Positions 1 through 9,326 of a DNA stretch of 64,000 nucleotides are shown here, in pieces. The notes beneath the pieces are model-generated. The model saw nothing but the letters and a program-made list of their open reading frames with translations. It had not been told where the DNA came from and made no database searches. This DNA comes from Neurospora intermedia (lineage: Eukaryota; Ascomycota; Sordariomycetes; Sordariales; Sordariaceae). The translations under genes and the position numbers were made by a program. The stretch is from contig BTPP01000003.1 in assembly GCA_037102815.1 (NCBI GenBank), positions 992,001-1,056,000 of the forward strand. The letters are read 5' to 3'. Within the stretch, counting starts at the first letter, position 1, and every line of letters begins with the position of its first letter.

Positions 1-892
1 CAAGTACCTCGGCTACTTCGAGCAGCTTTTCCACACTGCTGTCGTACATCAGGATACTCCTACCAATGGCATCGGTCTCGTAAGCAGCTTTCAAGCCATT
101 TGCAAGCGTGGTGTTGCACGCCCGAGCCACTTGGTCACGCACATCGACCACGGTGTGCTTTTCATCATTCCATAGCAGAACGGCATATTCCCCCGGCGAG
201 TCAGTCTCTCCACCGCAGTAGGTCGATGATAACCTCGAGAGCCTCTCATCCTCCTGGATAGACTGAACAGTTTTGGTTTGGCGGAGCTGCTCGGGGGCGC
301 AAGAGATGACGTCGCACATGTAGTCGAAGACGCGGCCGATGGTCATCCTGATATTCCTGACCAGATCCTCTGGAAGTTCTGTCGCTTTTCCCTTGCCCTT
401 ATCGCGGTCGCCCTCCCACATCGAATGTATTGTACAGAACATGGGCCGCTTCCACGCTTCCAAATCTCCGCAATCGCAACATCCGCTGTTTCCGGGCGAG
501 ATACTGATTCGCACCATATGGCCTGTGTGGTCGGTGGCTTCGAAGCACTTGCTGCACAGGCAGCAGGTGTCGTCTGCGCTACAGGTCTTGCACGCATACG
601 ATGCTTCTCCTTGTTTGAATATGTGGCCGCAGGCCTTGCCACGCGCGGCTTCGGTGTATTCGGCGCCCTCGACCGCGCCTTGGGCATCCCTGAGCTTGAG
701 GGAAGTGTTTCGTGGATCCCCTTGGGGAAAGAAGAGCTTCATGTATTCGTTTTTCCCACCAGCCATGGACCAGAACAGGGTGAGAAGAAGTTCCCGCGAT
801 GCCTCTTCGCTGTAGCGGTATCGGTATTTGCCAGGCATCGCCAGCAAGGCCTGGCAGAGCTGCTGCTCCTGTGTCGACATCTGGGCTTCCAT
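1..892 (-). CDS. ubr1: E3 ubiquitin ligase UBR1 (N-recognin), N-terminal part, cut by window edge
   Basis: This is the first 297 codons of a UBR1-type N-end-rule ubiquitin ligase, open to the window edge without a stop. Reading from the ATG at 892, residues 88-156 form a complete UBR-box zinc finger (ACGHIFKQGEA, then CKTCSADDTCCLCSKC, DHTGH, CCDCGDLEAW and a closing CTIHS), the pocket that binds basic N-terminal residues. From about residue 229 a ClpS-like type-2 degron domain begins (EYAVLLWNDEKHTVVDV) and runs off the edge. The RING and C-terminal cap domains lie outside the window. In-frame TAA lies 57 nt upstream of this ATG, so the start is well fixed unless a 5' intron exists. No intron is seen in the visible part. 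Known role: recognises N-degrons with an E2 of the Rad6/Ubc2 type. Identity is very secure; completeness cannot be judged. Confidence 0.93.
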   Translation of the reverse strand, partial: MEAQMSTQEQQLCQALLAMPGKYRYRYSEEASRELLLTLFWSMAGGKNEYMKLFFPQGDPRNTSLKLRDAQGAVEGAEYTEAARGKACGHIFKQGEASYACKTCSADDTCCLCSKCFEATDHTGHMVRISISPGNSGCCDCGDLEAWKRPMFCTIHSMWEGDRDKGKGKATELPEDLVRNIRMTIGRVFDYMCDVISCAPEQLRQTKTVQSIQEDERLSRLSSTYCGGETDSPGEYAVLLWNDEKHTVVDVRDQVARACNTTLANGLKAAYETDAIGRSILMYDSSVEKLLEVAEVL

Positions 893-2959
893 GGTGGAAG
901 AATCGTCGGTGTTCGGGTCTAGGTAGCGCTCGGTATAGACATCCAGGTGGCGTTATCGGGTTCTGAGGCGAAGACTTTGTCGATGTCAGAGTCGTGCTTC
1001 ACCAGTCGTCTAAGGATCGGTGTTTAGGAGGTGGATGCGATGGTGTCGGTGTCTTGAGGGTATGATGATGTTGTTGTTGTTGCGCGAGACAGTAGAATCG
1101 CTGACGGAGTGTAGCAGTATGTATCCAAGGATCCTATCTGAAGCGTCCACCGCTTGTTTGCGTTCGAAAATCGAGGAGGGTTCCAGACCGGTAACAAGAT
1201 GGGCGAAAAAAGGGCCTGAGCTGAGAGCGATGACCAGCACGATAGAGGGGATCGCGGGGTAGACGGAGCCAGCGATAGGCAGGCACCCTGGTATTTATTA
1301 GCTTTGAACGGTTGGCGCCGCCTCAAAGAATGTGGTTCTGTGACGTGGTAGTTGGATTGTTAAAGTGTAGAGGTAGGTAGGTACCTAGAGTATGTTAGTA
1401 GGTTATTCTGGTCCTTTCTTCGCCTTCCCGTCCAATATGATTGTTGGCAGCCGAGGGCAGTCGGACTATTGAATTTTGGGCCCTGTACCTGAGCGAGCCG
1501 GGCTGTTGGCTTGTTGTTGGTACCGAACAGCGGTTACAGGGCAGTTTTCCTTTTCCGTGGGGCTGGCTTTGAAGACTAGTTGAGTCAATTAGGTGGCGTT
1601 CTGTGACTCGTCGATGGATTGGCTTCTGTCGGTTAACCAACACCCGACCGTCAGGACCGTTCCTCCGAGTTCCTTCTTAATTGCAGATCTTGTGGGGGGG
1701 GTTTTGTCGGGCTTCTATGGCCGCTGTTGATCCATTGCGAGTTCCGTTGGTGCCATTTGGCCTAACACCCAATTCAATACTGGTAGACATGCCGTCGGAG
1801 CAATGTTACCCAGGTAGGTTTGCAGTCCTGATTGCACCGACATTTGAGACTCCATTAAAAGCTCCTACCATCTTTGACCATAGCTCATTCCCACCATAGA
1901 GTATCTTTACCTAGGTATCGACATTTGCGAGACAGATCCAGCAGCGAGCTTCGGTATTTTGTGGACAAGAAGGTGCACTGACGCGAGTAGAGGTACGTCA
2001 GTGGGGGGCTGCACTCCGGGCCATTAAGTAGAGGTAGAGGGTACTAGGAAGAGTGAAGCCCGGTTCCCTTCTTGACGTACAGTTATGAATGGTACTGCTT
2101 ATGATAGGGAGCAACTAAACACTACAACTGGGCCACGCTTACCCTCAGAAGTACGCGTGTGCTTCCGCTACTATACCTAACCGAGCGGCTTGTTACAAAC
2201 TAAACCTCCCGTCCTAATGTCGTCCGCACCGTATATTGATAACCATCCTCGTGCATTGCACCGTGTTGCTCCTGAAGTACCGGTAGAGGTACGGTAGGGA
2301 CAGAACAACAAGTTAGTAGGTCAAATGTAGAGGTTCCTCACCGAATAATCACCATGTCGAGTACCAGCCGGTAGGTACCTCTATACTCTACTACCTCTAC
2401 ATACCACATACCACAGGCCACAGTGCCAACTAACGTAGCTTGCCAGGGGCTGGCGCTTGCTGTGTAAAAAATCCATGCCGTCCGACCGACCATCAAAGCC
2501 ACTGCGTCAAGACGTCAGAGATTGCGAAGGTCAGCTCGAATTGCGCAGTTCATCGAACGCTTCAGCCTGCTACGCAACGCTGGGAAATTTAAAGCAGTTA
2601 TTGCCCCACACATACACACGTCCGAAATCCAGGCTGGGCCGTTCAGTTGCCGGGCTTGCTTCGTGTTGAGGTTCCTCAGATCCAAAAGCTGGCAGAGATG
2701 ATTGCTCAATGCTCTTACTCTTCAGCCTTGTAGTCGGGCTATGGTCATTCGTCTATGTGTCTTTCGCCATGGTGAATATTGATTTTGTACAGTACGGTAG
2801 AAATAGGGGCTTGGTAGGCAGAAGCGTCAGGAAAAGTCGTCCATTCCTCTAGCAATCAATGGCCGTCGACCACGTCCCACTTTCTCCCAGAGGCTGTCGT
2901 TTGATCCTTATCGAGTCGGCGTTTCCATGTCTTGAAAAGTTGCTCCCAAGTCGTCATGT
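893..2959. other. Intergenic: ubr1 upstream region and qcr9 downstream region
   Basis: No convincing gene is visible; short open frames show no recognisable protein. The stretch holds a GTT trinucleotide run (about 1068-1081) in the ubr1 leader, and several copies of a TAGAGGTA/GGTAGGTACC motif at about 1367-1390, 1987-1996, 2028-2044, 2283-2296, 2327-2335 and 2371-2400. Confidence 0.6.
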
Positions 2960-3461
2960 TTACTCCTCAGCCTCGACGTACTTGTGGCGGATGTCCTTCC
3001 ATTGGCGCTGTTCTCCTCGTCAGCAACTGTTCCACACCAGTGTCAATTCAGTCGTAGGCTCGTACCCCCTTGTTGATCTTGTCCCAGACCTTGTCCATAC
3101 CGTTGTCATAGGCCCTAGATGGTGTGATTGTTCAGCGACACATGATTTCCTATCATATGTTTATCCGACTGTCGTGGGTACGTACAACTCGAAAGCGAAG
3201 GCACCAGCGAAGACAGCGCCGACAAAGGCGGTGTTGTTGCGGAAGAGGAGGCTGGGATGTACGTTAGCTATCGGTGCTCGATTTGGCTTTGGCCCGGGAG
3301 ATAGGGTCGGGGCCGGTGCCGGGCCGATGGGGGTGGGAGGCGTGTGAGCATGCGCTCGGCGTTGCGGGGATACTTGCTTGTACAAAGCGGACTAGATTGG
3401 GAGTGCGCGATTAGCATTGGCGCGTTCCGAACTGACGTGAGGGCGGAGAAATGCTCACCAT
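2960..3461 (-). CDS. qcr9: Cytochrome b-c1 complex (complex III) subunit 9, QCR9
   Basis: Small inner-membrane subunit of respiratory complex III. The model has five exons: 3459-3461, 3378-3391, 3186-3251, 3066-3114 and 2960-3007, giving 59 residues, a normal Qcr9 length. The protein starts MSALYNLLFRNNTAFVG, continues with the single membrane segment (AVFAGAFAFELAYDN), and ends NKGRQWKDIRHKYVEAEE, a typical filamentous-fungal Qcr9 C terminus. Exon 1 is only the ATG and exon 2 only 14 nt. Intron 2 (3252-3377) starts GCAAGT, a consensus GC-AG donor. A TAG lies directly upstream of exon 2 in frame, which forces the splice. Branch sites (CTAAT, CTAAC) sit 12-25 nt before the acceptors of introns 1 and 2. 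The gene shares a 539-bp divergent promoter with PYM. Identity is secure; the two tiny 5' exons are inferred but frame-consistent. Confidence 0.9.
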
Positions 3462-4000
3462 TTTGGCAGATTTACCGAGGCTGTAAACGGTGGTTCGGCT
3501 GCGTCTCTGACGGTGACGTTGTGCGGGAGATGGGCGTCGCGAGTAATCACGATGTTTTTCGTTGCACTGGACAAAACCGACCCAGCGAAACCTAGAAGAT
3601 CGCAGATGTCGCCGGCCGGAACCATCCGGAGCAAATGCAGCTCCCCTGATTGGTCAAAGCTATGACCCACTTTCTCCAAGTGCCTCCAAGGCTGCTGGCA
3701 CCTTCTCACAAGCGTGCCAAGCTGCAAGCGGGATCAACCTCGCAACCACAACGTCGTCCTCATTTTCCAATCTCTTGCTTCTTCCTACAAACTTACCGAT
3801 TGACGTGTCCGACGGATGCGCATCAAACTGTGCGCATTACGAAAGCAACTATCTCGACACGCGAGTTCCAAGCTTCGGCGAATCAACCATTAAATATCAA
3901 TTTATACGAAACTCAATACCTCCGAGTCGTCGAACGGCATCGCCGTAACCCTAGCCGAACCCCTCATCGAACATCAATCATCCCACCACAATCTTGAACC
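3462..4000. promoter_or_regulatory. Shared divergent promoter region of qcr9 and PYM
   Basis: The 539 bp between the qcr9 start codon (minus strand) and the PYM start codon (plus strand) must hold both promoters and leaders. No TATA box can be assigned with confidence. The last 200 bp before PYM are rich in CAA/ATC and look like an untranslated leader. An open frame here (3562-3948) has no recognisable protein. Confidence 0.55.
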
Positions 4001-4597
4001 ATGTCTCAGCCAACAAACTCCGGCATCATAACTGACAAAAACGGCGAGCGTGTCATCCCCGAGTCTAAGAGAGCCGACGGGAGTACCAGAAAAGCTATCA
4101 AAGTCCGCCCCGGCTACCGCCCGCCTGAGGATGTCGAGGTGTACAAGAACCGCACCGCCGAGGGCTTTCGTCAGCGCGGCAAGGGCCCAGTTCCGGGCGC
4201 AGAAGGATTGAAGGAGGACAAGTCGGACCAGCAGCTCAGTGCGGCGGCAAACAAAAACGCCAAACGTCGGGAAGCGCGCAAAAAAGCCAAGGCTGCTGGC
4301 GAAATAGAAGGCGAGGATCAGAAGACAGCTGATGCAGCGGCCCCTGCACTCAAGCCAGAAGAGCTCGACCCGGAAGCCGAGAAGGAGAAGAAGGCCCGGA
4401 ATTTAAAGAAGAAGCTTCGCCAGGCCAAGGAGCTGAAGGACAAGAAGGATGGTGGAGAGTCGTTGTTGCCTGAACAGATCGCCAAGGTTATCAAGATCAA
4501 CGAACTCATCCGGGAATTGGATGCCCTTGGTTTCGACTCTGAAGGGGAGCCAAAGACCGCAAAGGCTTCGTCTGAACCAAAAGAGGACTCGACCTGA
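4001..4597 (+). CDS. pym1: Partner of Y14 and Mago (PYM), exon-junction-complex disassembly factor
   Basis: A 198-residue protein from one exon. The N terminus carries the Mago-binding signature: SGIITDKNGERVIPESKRADGS, KAIKVRPGYRPPEDVEVYKN (about residues 7-50), which in PYM family members contacts the Mago-Y14 dimer. The rest is highly charged and lysine-rich (coiled-coil-like, about residues 85-150), followed by a short helix (LLPEQIAKVIKINELIRELDALGF) conserved at the C terminus. Known role: a ribosome-associated cytoplasmic factor that strips exon-junction complexes from spliced mRNA during translation. It is divergent from qcr9. Its partner Y14 is encoded 18 kb away at 22540-23164. The ATG is preceded by ACC, a good start context. 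Confidence 0.93.
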   Translation: MSQPTNSGIITDKNGERVIPESKRADGSTRKAIKVRPGYRPPEDVEVYKNRTAEGFRQRGKGPVPGAEGLKEDKSDQQLSAAANKNAKRREARKKAKAAGEIEGEDQKTADAAAPALKPEELDPEAEKEKKARNLKKKLRQAKELKDKKDGGESLLPEQIAKVIKINELIRELDALGFDSEGEPKTAKASSEPKEDST

Positions 4598-6009
4598 AGC
4601 AGGAAAGTGACGATCGAGGCTAAAGATCATGAGAATTTAGGTCCTGGCCGGCAATTGCCATGGCCAAGTTACAGAGATACTGCTCCGCCGGTTCAGTTGA
4701 TGCGCCACACTCGATTCAGGTCGATCTCTGAACAATCCTTCAGCATGAGCCTCAACCGGGAAGCCTCTCGACACTCTTTGACACTGCACGCCTACCTTTG
4801 AGCCTTCTGCCGCTCCGCGCGCCCGCATTGAGGGCCTGGGGACTATGGGGTAGCTGTATGAATATGCCATGACGGGAAGTGCTGCCGCTCTGAACGTTGC
4901 GATCGGGTGAAGGCGAATTGTCCAAGGCGAATGTCCAAGGCAAATTGTTAAGATGAAAGGGACGACGACGATAACGATCGATGGTTTCGAATGCTGCTGG
5001 CTGTTCAGGGTCTGTACAGTCAATCTACAGTTCAAGACGAGAGGGATGTCGGATCCTGCCCAGGAGGGAAGGTGGGATCAGATAACAGGGAGGCAACGGC
5101 TTGGCGAAAGTCACGTTAAGCGTCCAACAGCAACTTGGAAATATGCGCCTGTACATGTACTGTCAACTCTGACAGCAAATTTCGACCAATGACCGTCGAG
5201 AGAAAGGTTCAGGTATAGTTCCGTTGTAGAGGCGTTTGGCCGGAAACATGAATAGAAGCCAGCTTTCTGTCCCTCTTTTTCCAAGGTCTCCTCCACGGTT
5301 CGACGTCACGATGTATTATCTTGGACGGCACTTCCTTATTGAGATGAGAAGACGAAGAGAAATAACAGTCATTTTTTGAACTGGAGGTCTACAGAATAGG
5401 TACGGTCACTGCTGCAAGTGTGGGATATAGACATCCTTGGCTATATGCGTGAGATCGGTGGGAAAAGTTGGGCTTATATGATGGATTTGAAGGTCACAAA
5501 GGAAGGAGTGAGGCGGATCTGGAAAGAGCGGAAATAAGATTTAAGCAGGAAGCGAGAGCTAAACCACCAGTAGAAAAAAGTCTTTGACTCCAAACAGCGT
5601 CATGATATAGAACGTTGAGAAAGACGAACCTGGCTGTTCCACTTCAAGAAAATGTTGTAATCAAATTCATTGTGCAGGATGATTCGGGAAAGGAACCCTC
5701 TGCATGCCCTATTATTTGACCCTCCCACTCCAGCGTGATCGAAAGTGTCATCTAGAAAGACTGTACACTTCTTCGAGCCCGCTAGTCGAGTCAATCCTGC
5801 TCTCTAGATATGATGGTCACTTCCGAGAAGACGATGAACCATACATAGCCTTGACATGACGACAATGATAGCAAAGCGGATTCAATACTTCATTCAAACA
5901 TAGCATCTCAGACGGGTTGCTATAATGGGTATCATTCTTTTTGTTCTTTAACAATGTCTTGTTATACAGCTATTCGTACATGATTCCGTGCCAGGCCGTC
6001 CATCCTCGT
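4598..6009. other. Intergenic between convergent PYM and bcs1
   Basis: 3' flanks of two convergent genes. I see no coding region with recognisable content, no RNA gene and no clear repeat. The A/T-richer part near 5880-5990 is probably the bcs1 3' untranslated region. Confidence 0.5.
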
Positions 6010-7431
6010 TCATGCCGGAGACTTCATACTGCCATCACTTGAAGGGTTTTCGGCCACAAAGGTCCGGGGAATCAAGCCTTCAGCCATTTTGATAGCGCCT
6101 TCCATATCATTCTTGTTGAACTGGAACAGACCTTGGATAGCCGCCGTCGAGGTATGTCTCTTGGGGGCGTCGGGGTCCTGGTTGTTCTCGCCAAAGAGTC
6201 CGAGCTCATCTAGCCTGTTGAGGAACCTTTCGCGGCCGGAATGGTCTGTGTCAATGTCACCATAGTAGCGATCCCACATCTCGGCAGCCTGGTGCCTGGT
6301 TGCCTCGCCAATGCGCATCATCATGTCGACACGGCCAGGGCGGATCAGGGCCGGGTCCAAGCGATCGATGTGGTTGGTGGTGAGGAAGGCTATCCGGTTT
6401 TCGCCGGCAGCCAAACCGTCTAGGGCATTGAGAAGACCGGAAAACGTCACTGTGCCGCCGCTGTAGCCATCAGAATCCCTCGGTCTCCGGTTGACGAGCG
6501 CGGCGTCGACGTCTTCCAGAACCAAAATGCTCTTCTCGGGCTGCTGGGTCAACAGGTGAGCCAGCAAATCATCCGTGATGCCGACCTCGCTGAGGTTAAT
6601 CATGGCAACGCTGTAATCCAACTCGCCCGCGAGCGCCTGGATAAAGGACGTTTTCCCTGTACCGGGCGGGCCATAGAGAAGGTAGCCACGACGGTAGGGC
6701 ACGCCTCTGTCGGTGTACCACTGTTGAGCCGCCAAGAACTCCTTCACATCGTCTACGATGCTCTCTTTAACGCCCTTGTCGAGAATGACGCTACCAAGAG
6801 GCCGCTTGAGCCTGGGCTTGCCCAATGGCATCCACTCCATGCGCTTCGCCGTGTAGACGACCGTCTTGCCTTCGTGGAAGCGGTGCGCCATCTGGTGCGC
6901 CTCGGTAAAGATCTCGCCCAGCACATGTCGGTGCGGCCACAAGAGGGTGAGGGTCAGCGTTTCGTGCGGCTCGCCCGTTGCCGTCTGAGTCGTGCTCGCC
7001 TTCTCCCGGTTCACGGCGATATACACGCCGGGTTTGTGCCGGATGATGTGGCGGCCAAAGCCGGGTTGCACGCGGAAATCTGCGTGCGAGCTCCCTTCGT
7101 CCTTGCCGGGGGTGATAGACTTGGTGGTGGTAGAGACGGAGAGGTTGCGGAGCCGCGTCAGTCGCTGGGCGATGAAGCCAGTGTTGTCTCGCGGCAGCGC
7201 CAGCCAGGCAAGGACCCAGTTATAGGAAGGATCACGCTTGCTGATCTCGACATTGACCAGCATCTGACGTTTCAGTAATCCGGCACCACGGATGGCAGCC
7301 CGGCGACCAAAGGCGGCGGCGGCGCCAAGGCCGGCGAGGCCCATGCCACCGGCGAAAACGGGATTGTTGAAGAGCACATCGAGGTTGAGAATTGATCCCG
7401 CTGTAAGCGGGGTTTGCGGATCGGTCGACAT
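6010..7431 (-). CDS. bcs1: Mitochondrial chaperone BCS1 (AAA ATPase)
   Basis: A 473-residue, single-exon AAA protein of the mitochondrial inner membrane that in yeast moves the folded Rieske protein Rip1 across the membrane for late complex III assembly. A glycine/alanine-rich hydrophobic segment at about residues 23-43 is the single N-terminal membrane anchor, followed by the basic internal targeting segment (FGRRAAIRGAGLLKRQM). The Bcs1-specific middle domain covers about residues 50-225. The AAA module shows Walker A GPPGTGKT (254-261), Walker B ILVLEDVD (302-309), sensor-1 TTNHIDRLDPALIRPGRVD (351-369) including the arginine finger region. Length and order match Bcs1 orthologues (about 450-480 residues). 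It lies 2.5 kb from qcr9, another complex III gene. Confidence 0.95.
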   Translation of the reverse strand: MSTDPQTPLTAGSILNLDVLFNNPVFAGGMGLAGLGAAAAFGRRAAIRGAGLLKRQMLVNVEISKRDPSYNWVLAWLALPRDNTGFIAQRLTRLRNLSVSTTTKSITPGKDEGSSHADFRVQPGFGRHIIRHKPGVYIAVNREKASTTQTATGEPHETLTLTLLWPHRHVLGEIFTEAHQMAHRFHEGKTVVYTAKRMEWMPLGKPRLKRPLGSVILDKGVKESIVDDVKEFLAAQQWYTDRGVPYRRGYLLYGPPGTGKTSFIQALAGELDYSVAMINLSEVGITDDLLAHLLTQQPEKSILVLEDVDAALVNRRPRDSDGYSGGTVTFSGLLNALDGLAAGENRIAFLTTNHIDRLDPALIRPGRVDMMMRIGEATRHQAAEMWDRYYGDIDTDHSGRERFLNRLDELGLFGENNQDPDAPKRHTSTAAIQGLFQFNKNDMEGAIKMAEGLIPRTFVAENPSSDGSMKSPA

Positions 7432-7996
7432 TGTGGTCGAAGTTCTCTATTCTACATGGCTTTGCGGAAGAGGTTGAAGGCCGAAATGGGTCGGCAAGAA
7501 TTGAGAGGGCTCCGGGTCGGATGAGGTCTGGGATAAGGTGGAATTCATCCGAATTTGGTTAATGTTTGACGTTTAGCTCGCCGGGAGCCATGCCGACAAT
7601 TGAAAATTTAAGTGGGTCCGACAGTACGGTTCTTGCCGGGCTGCCGGTAGATTCCCAAGAGGAACGCTACAGTATCAGCACCAAGGTAATCCAACGATTC
7701 GGTGTTTCTCGCCGTGATCTCTAACGCAATGGGACATCCGGAAGCTCATCCTTGGGCCTATACAGCAACAAACACACTCGCTGAGCCTCAATGCACCCTT
7801 CTAAATGTCATAAGAAATGAAGAGAACAGAACCTGGAAGCGGATCGGCATGCGGTCCCCTTCCGGGTATCCTAACATGCAATTCAATGACAGATTCTTTA
7901 TTATACATGACATGTACACGACCGCCAGCCCATTGCTGCCAGCCAGGCTGTGACGGCTCCCCATCCAGTTCTGTCCCCAAGACCAGCTGCACTCGC
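7432..7996. other. Intergenic: bcs1 promoter and mrps18 3' flank
   Basis: 565 bp between tandem minus-strand genes. It must hold the bcs1 promoter and leader and the mrps18 3' untranslated region. I see no gene or clear element. Confidence 0.5.
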
Positions 7997-8623
7997 TTAA
8001 CCCAAACGTCTGGGCTTCTTGCTCCTTGTACCACCGAACTTGAGGCGTGTGGCATCGCTGACACGCACGATGGAGCTGCGCAACATCCTTCCTTCATTTC
8101 CAAGCAGGACCTTGATGACCGCCTCTCTGCCAGGGCCGAATCCTCGTAAGACCACCTCCATCTTCTTGATCTTGTTGTGCAGGTTCATCTGATGCATCTT
8201 GTCTACCACGTAGGCGCCCAACTGATATGCCGAGTCGTAGTGTTTGCGGTTAGACTTCTTGAAGCCAAGGTTGCCGCACGAAAGGGATATGAGAGCGTCG
8301 CGATTCGGCTTGGTGACGGTAATGTGAGTGTTGTGTTTGTGCGAGTAGATGTGGAAGTGGTATGGCTCGTCCTCGGTATCCCTCAATCCAATGTTGGTTG
8401 CAAGCTTGTCACCGGTCAAATCGGTGGGATCTGCGGCCATGCCGACAATGCCCCGAGTCAAAGACTCCATCAACTTGGCTGAGCTTTCGGAGTCGGCATC
8501 CCTCCTTGCGGCGGTCTGTGAGAACGCCCGCGTCCATAGTGGCGTGGCGCTGGGGAAAACGGGCTTGTTGAAGGCCTGGAAGAGGTTCTGCGCCAGAAGG
8601 CGGCCGGTAGAGAAGCGGCTCAT
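7997..8623 (-). CDS. mrps18: Mitochondrial small-subunit ribosomal protein uS11m (yeast Mrps18)
   Basis: A 208-residue protein from one exon. Residues 1-45 (MSRFSTGRLLAQNLFQAFNK, then RAFSQTAARRD) form a basic, Ser/Arg-rich mitochondrial presequence with a plausible cleavage region. The uS11 core follows: YHFHIYSHKHNTHITVTKP, SCGNLGFKKSNRKHYDSAYQ, and the RNA-binding tail VSDATRLKFGGTRSKKPRRLG. uS11 lies on the platform of the small ribosomal subunit near the mRNA exit. The frame stays open for 176 codons upstream, but this ATG is chosen because it begins the presequence and the upstream stretch has no ATG-led conserved content. It is divergent from tim44. Confidence 0.92.
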   Translation of the reverse strand: MSRFSTGRLLAQNLFQAFNKPVFPSATPLWTRAFSQTAARRDADSESSAKLMESLTRGIVGMAADPTDLTGDKLATNIGLRDTEDEPYHFHIYSHKHNTHITVTKPNRDALISLSCGNLGFKKSNRKHYDSAYQLGAYVVDKMHQMNLHNKIKKMEVVLRGFGPGREAVIKVLLGNEGRMLRSSIVRVSDATRLKFGGTRSKKPRRLG

Positions 8624-9326
8624 CTTTGCTGGCCAATTGCTCCTCGGAGCTGTCGCGACGGTGGGGTGGACGACAAAGGAAAGGTGACCTTGAATGAGCG
8701 GGCGGAAAAGCAGTTGGCGCACACAATGCCGGAGTTGGGGGAAGCGACTCGTACAGGTAGTGGAGAGGCCGTGGCTCCGTGGTACGCGGTGCGCGTGCGA
8801 ATGCCGTGAGTGGGTGGCTCCCGTCCCGTTCGCCGACCGGAAGTTCAAAGGTCCTCGAAATTTTGAGTGGATGGCCGCGGGGCAGGCAACGCAAGCGGCA
8901 GCGCTGCAGAACCAAGGGCGACCATGAGACGGGTCGGCGGTGGGGCAGGCACTTTTCTTGGCATCAGTAACAAGGGTGAGCCGACAGCGGGGGACTGGAC
9001 GAAATGTTCTGGGGCAGTTTTGGAGCAGTTTTGCGGCCGAGCGGGGGCAAAGAAGCCAAAAGATTTCGGGGGACCCTCGGTGTCCAGCCGACCAATTCAG
9101 CGCGTATTGGATCGATTTGCCCGGCCATTGGCGTTGCAGCAGAATTTCCACCGATCCATTTTCCCTAGGTTGCGCGCAAATTCTAAGTTCTGTCCTCGGC
9201 CCTTGATTGCCCTCCGTCCGCCAACTTTCCGCACTCCACTTCCGTGCCTCGACTTGTTGTCTGCATCAGCTTGAAGGCTCCGTCTCCCAGGTTTTTCCGC
9301 AGGACGGTCCAGCTGGGATAGCAAAC
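8624..9326. promoter_or_regulatory. Divergent promoter region of mrps18 and tim44
   Basis: 703 bp separate the start codons of two divergent genes, both for mitochondrial proteins, so one intergenic region may set both. It is fairly GC-rich. Open frames on both strands cross it but none has recognisable protein content. No TATA box is evident. Confidence 0.5.

Noticed and set aside
278-922. 214-codon plus-strand frame at the window start
   Set aside because: It mirrors the UBR1 coding strand, where the zinc-finger and ClpS-like motifs are unmistakable.
6556-7278. 240-codon open frame antisense to bcs1
   Set aside because: It opens at TTG and matches no family; bcs1 on the other strand explains the lack of stops.
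8624-9151. 176-codon N-terminal extension of mrps18
   Set aside because: The extension has no mitoribosomal content and opens without an ATG; the ATG at 8623 starts a good presequence and the extension would run through the shared promoter.
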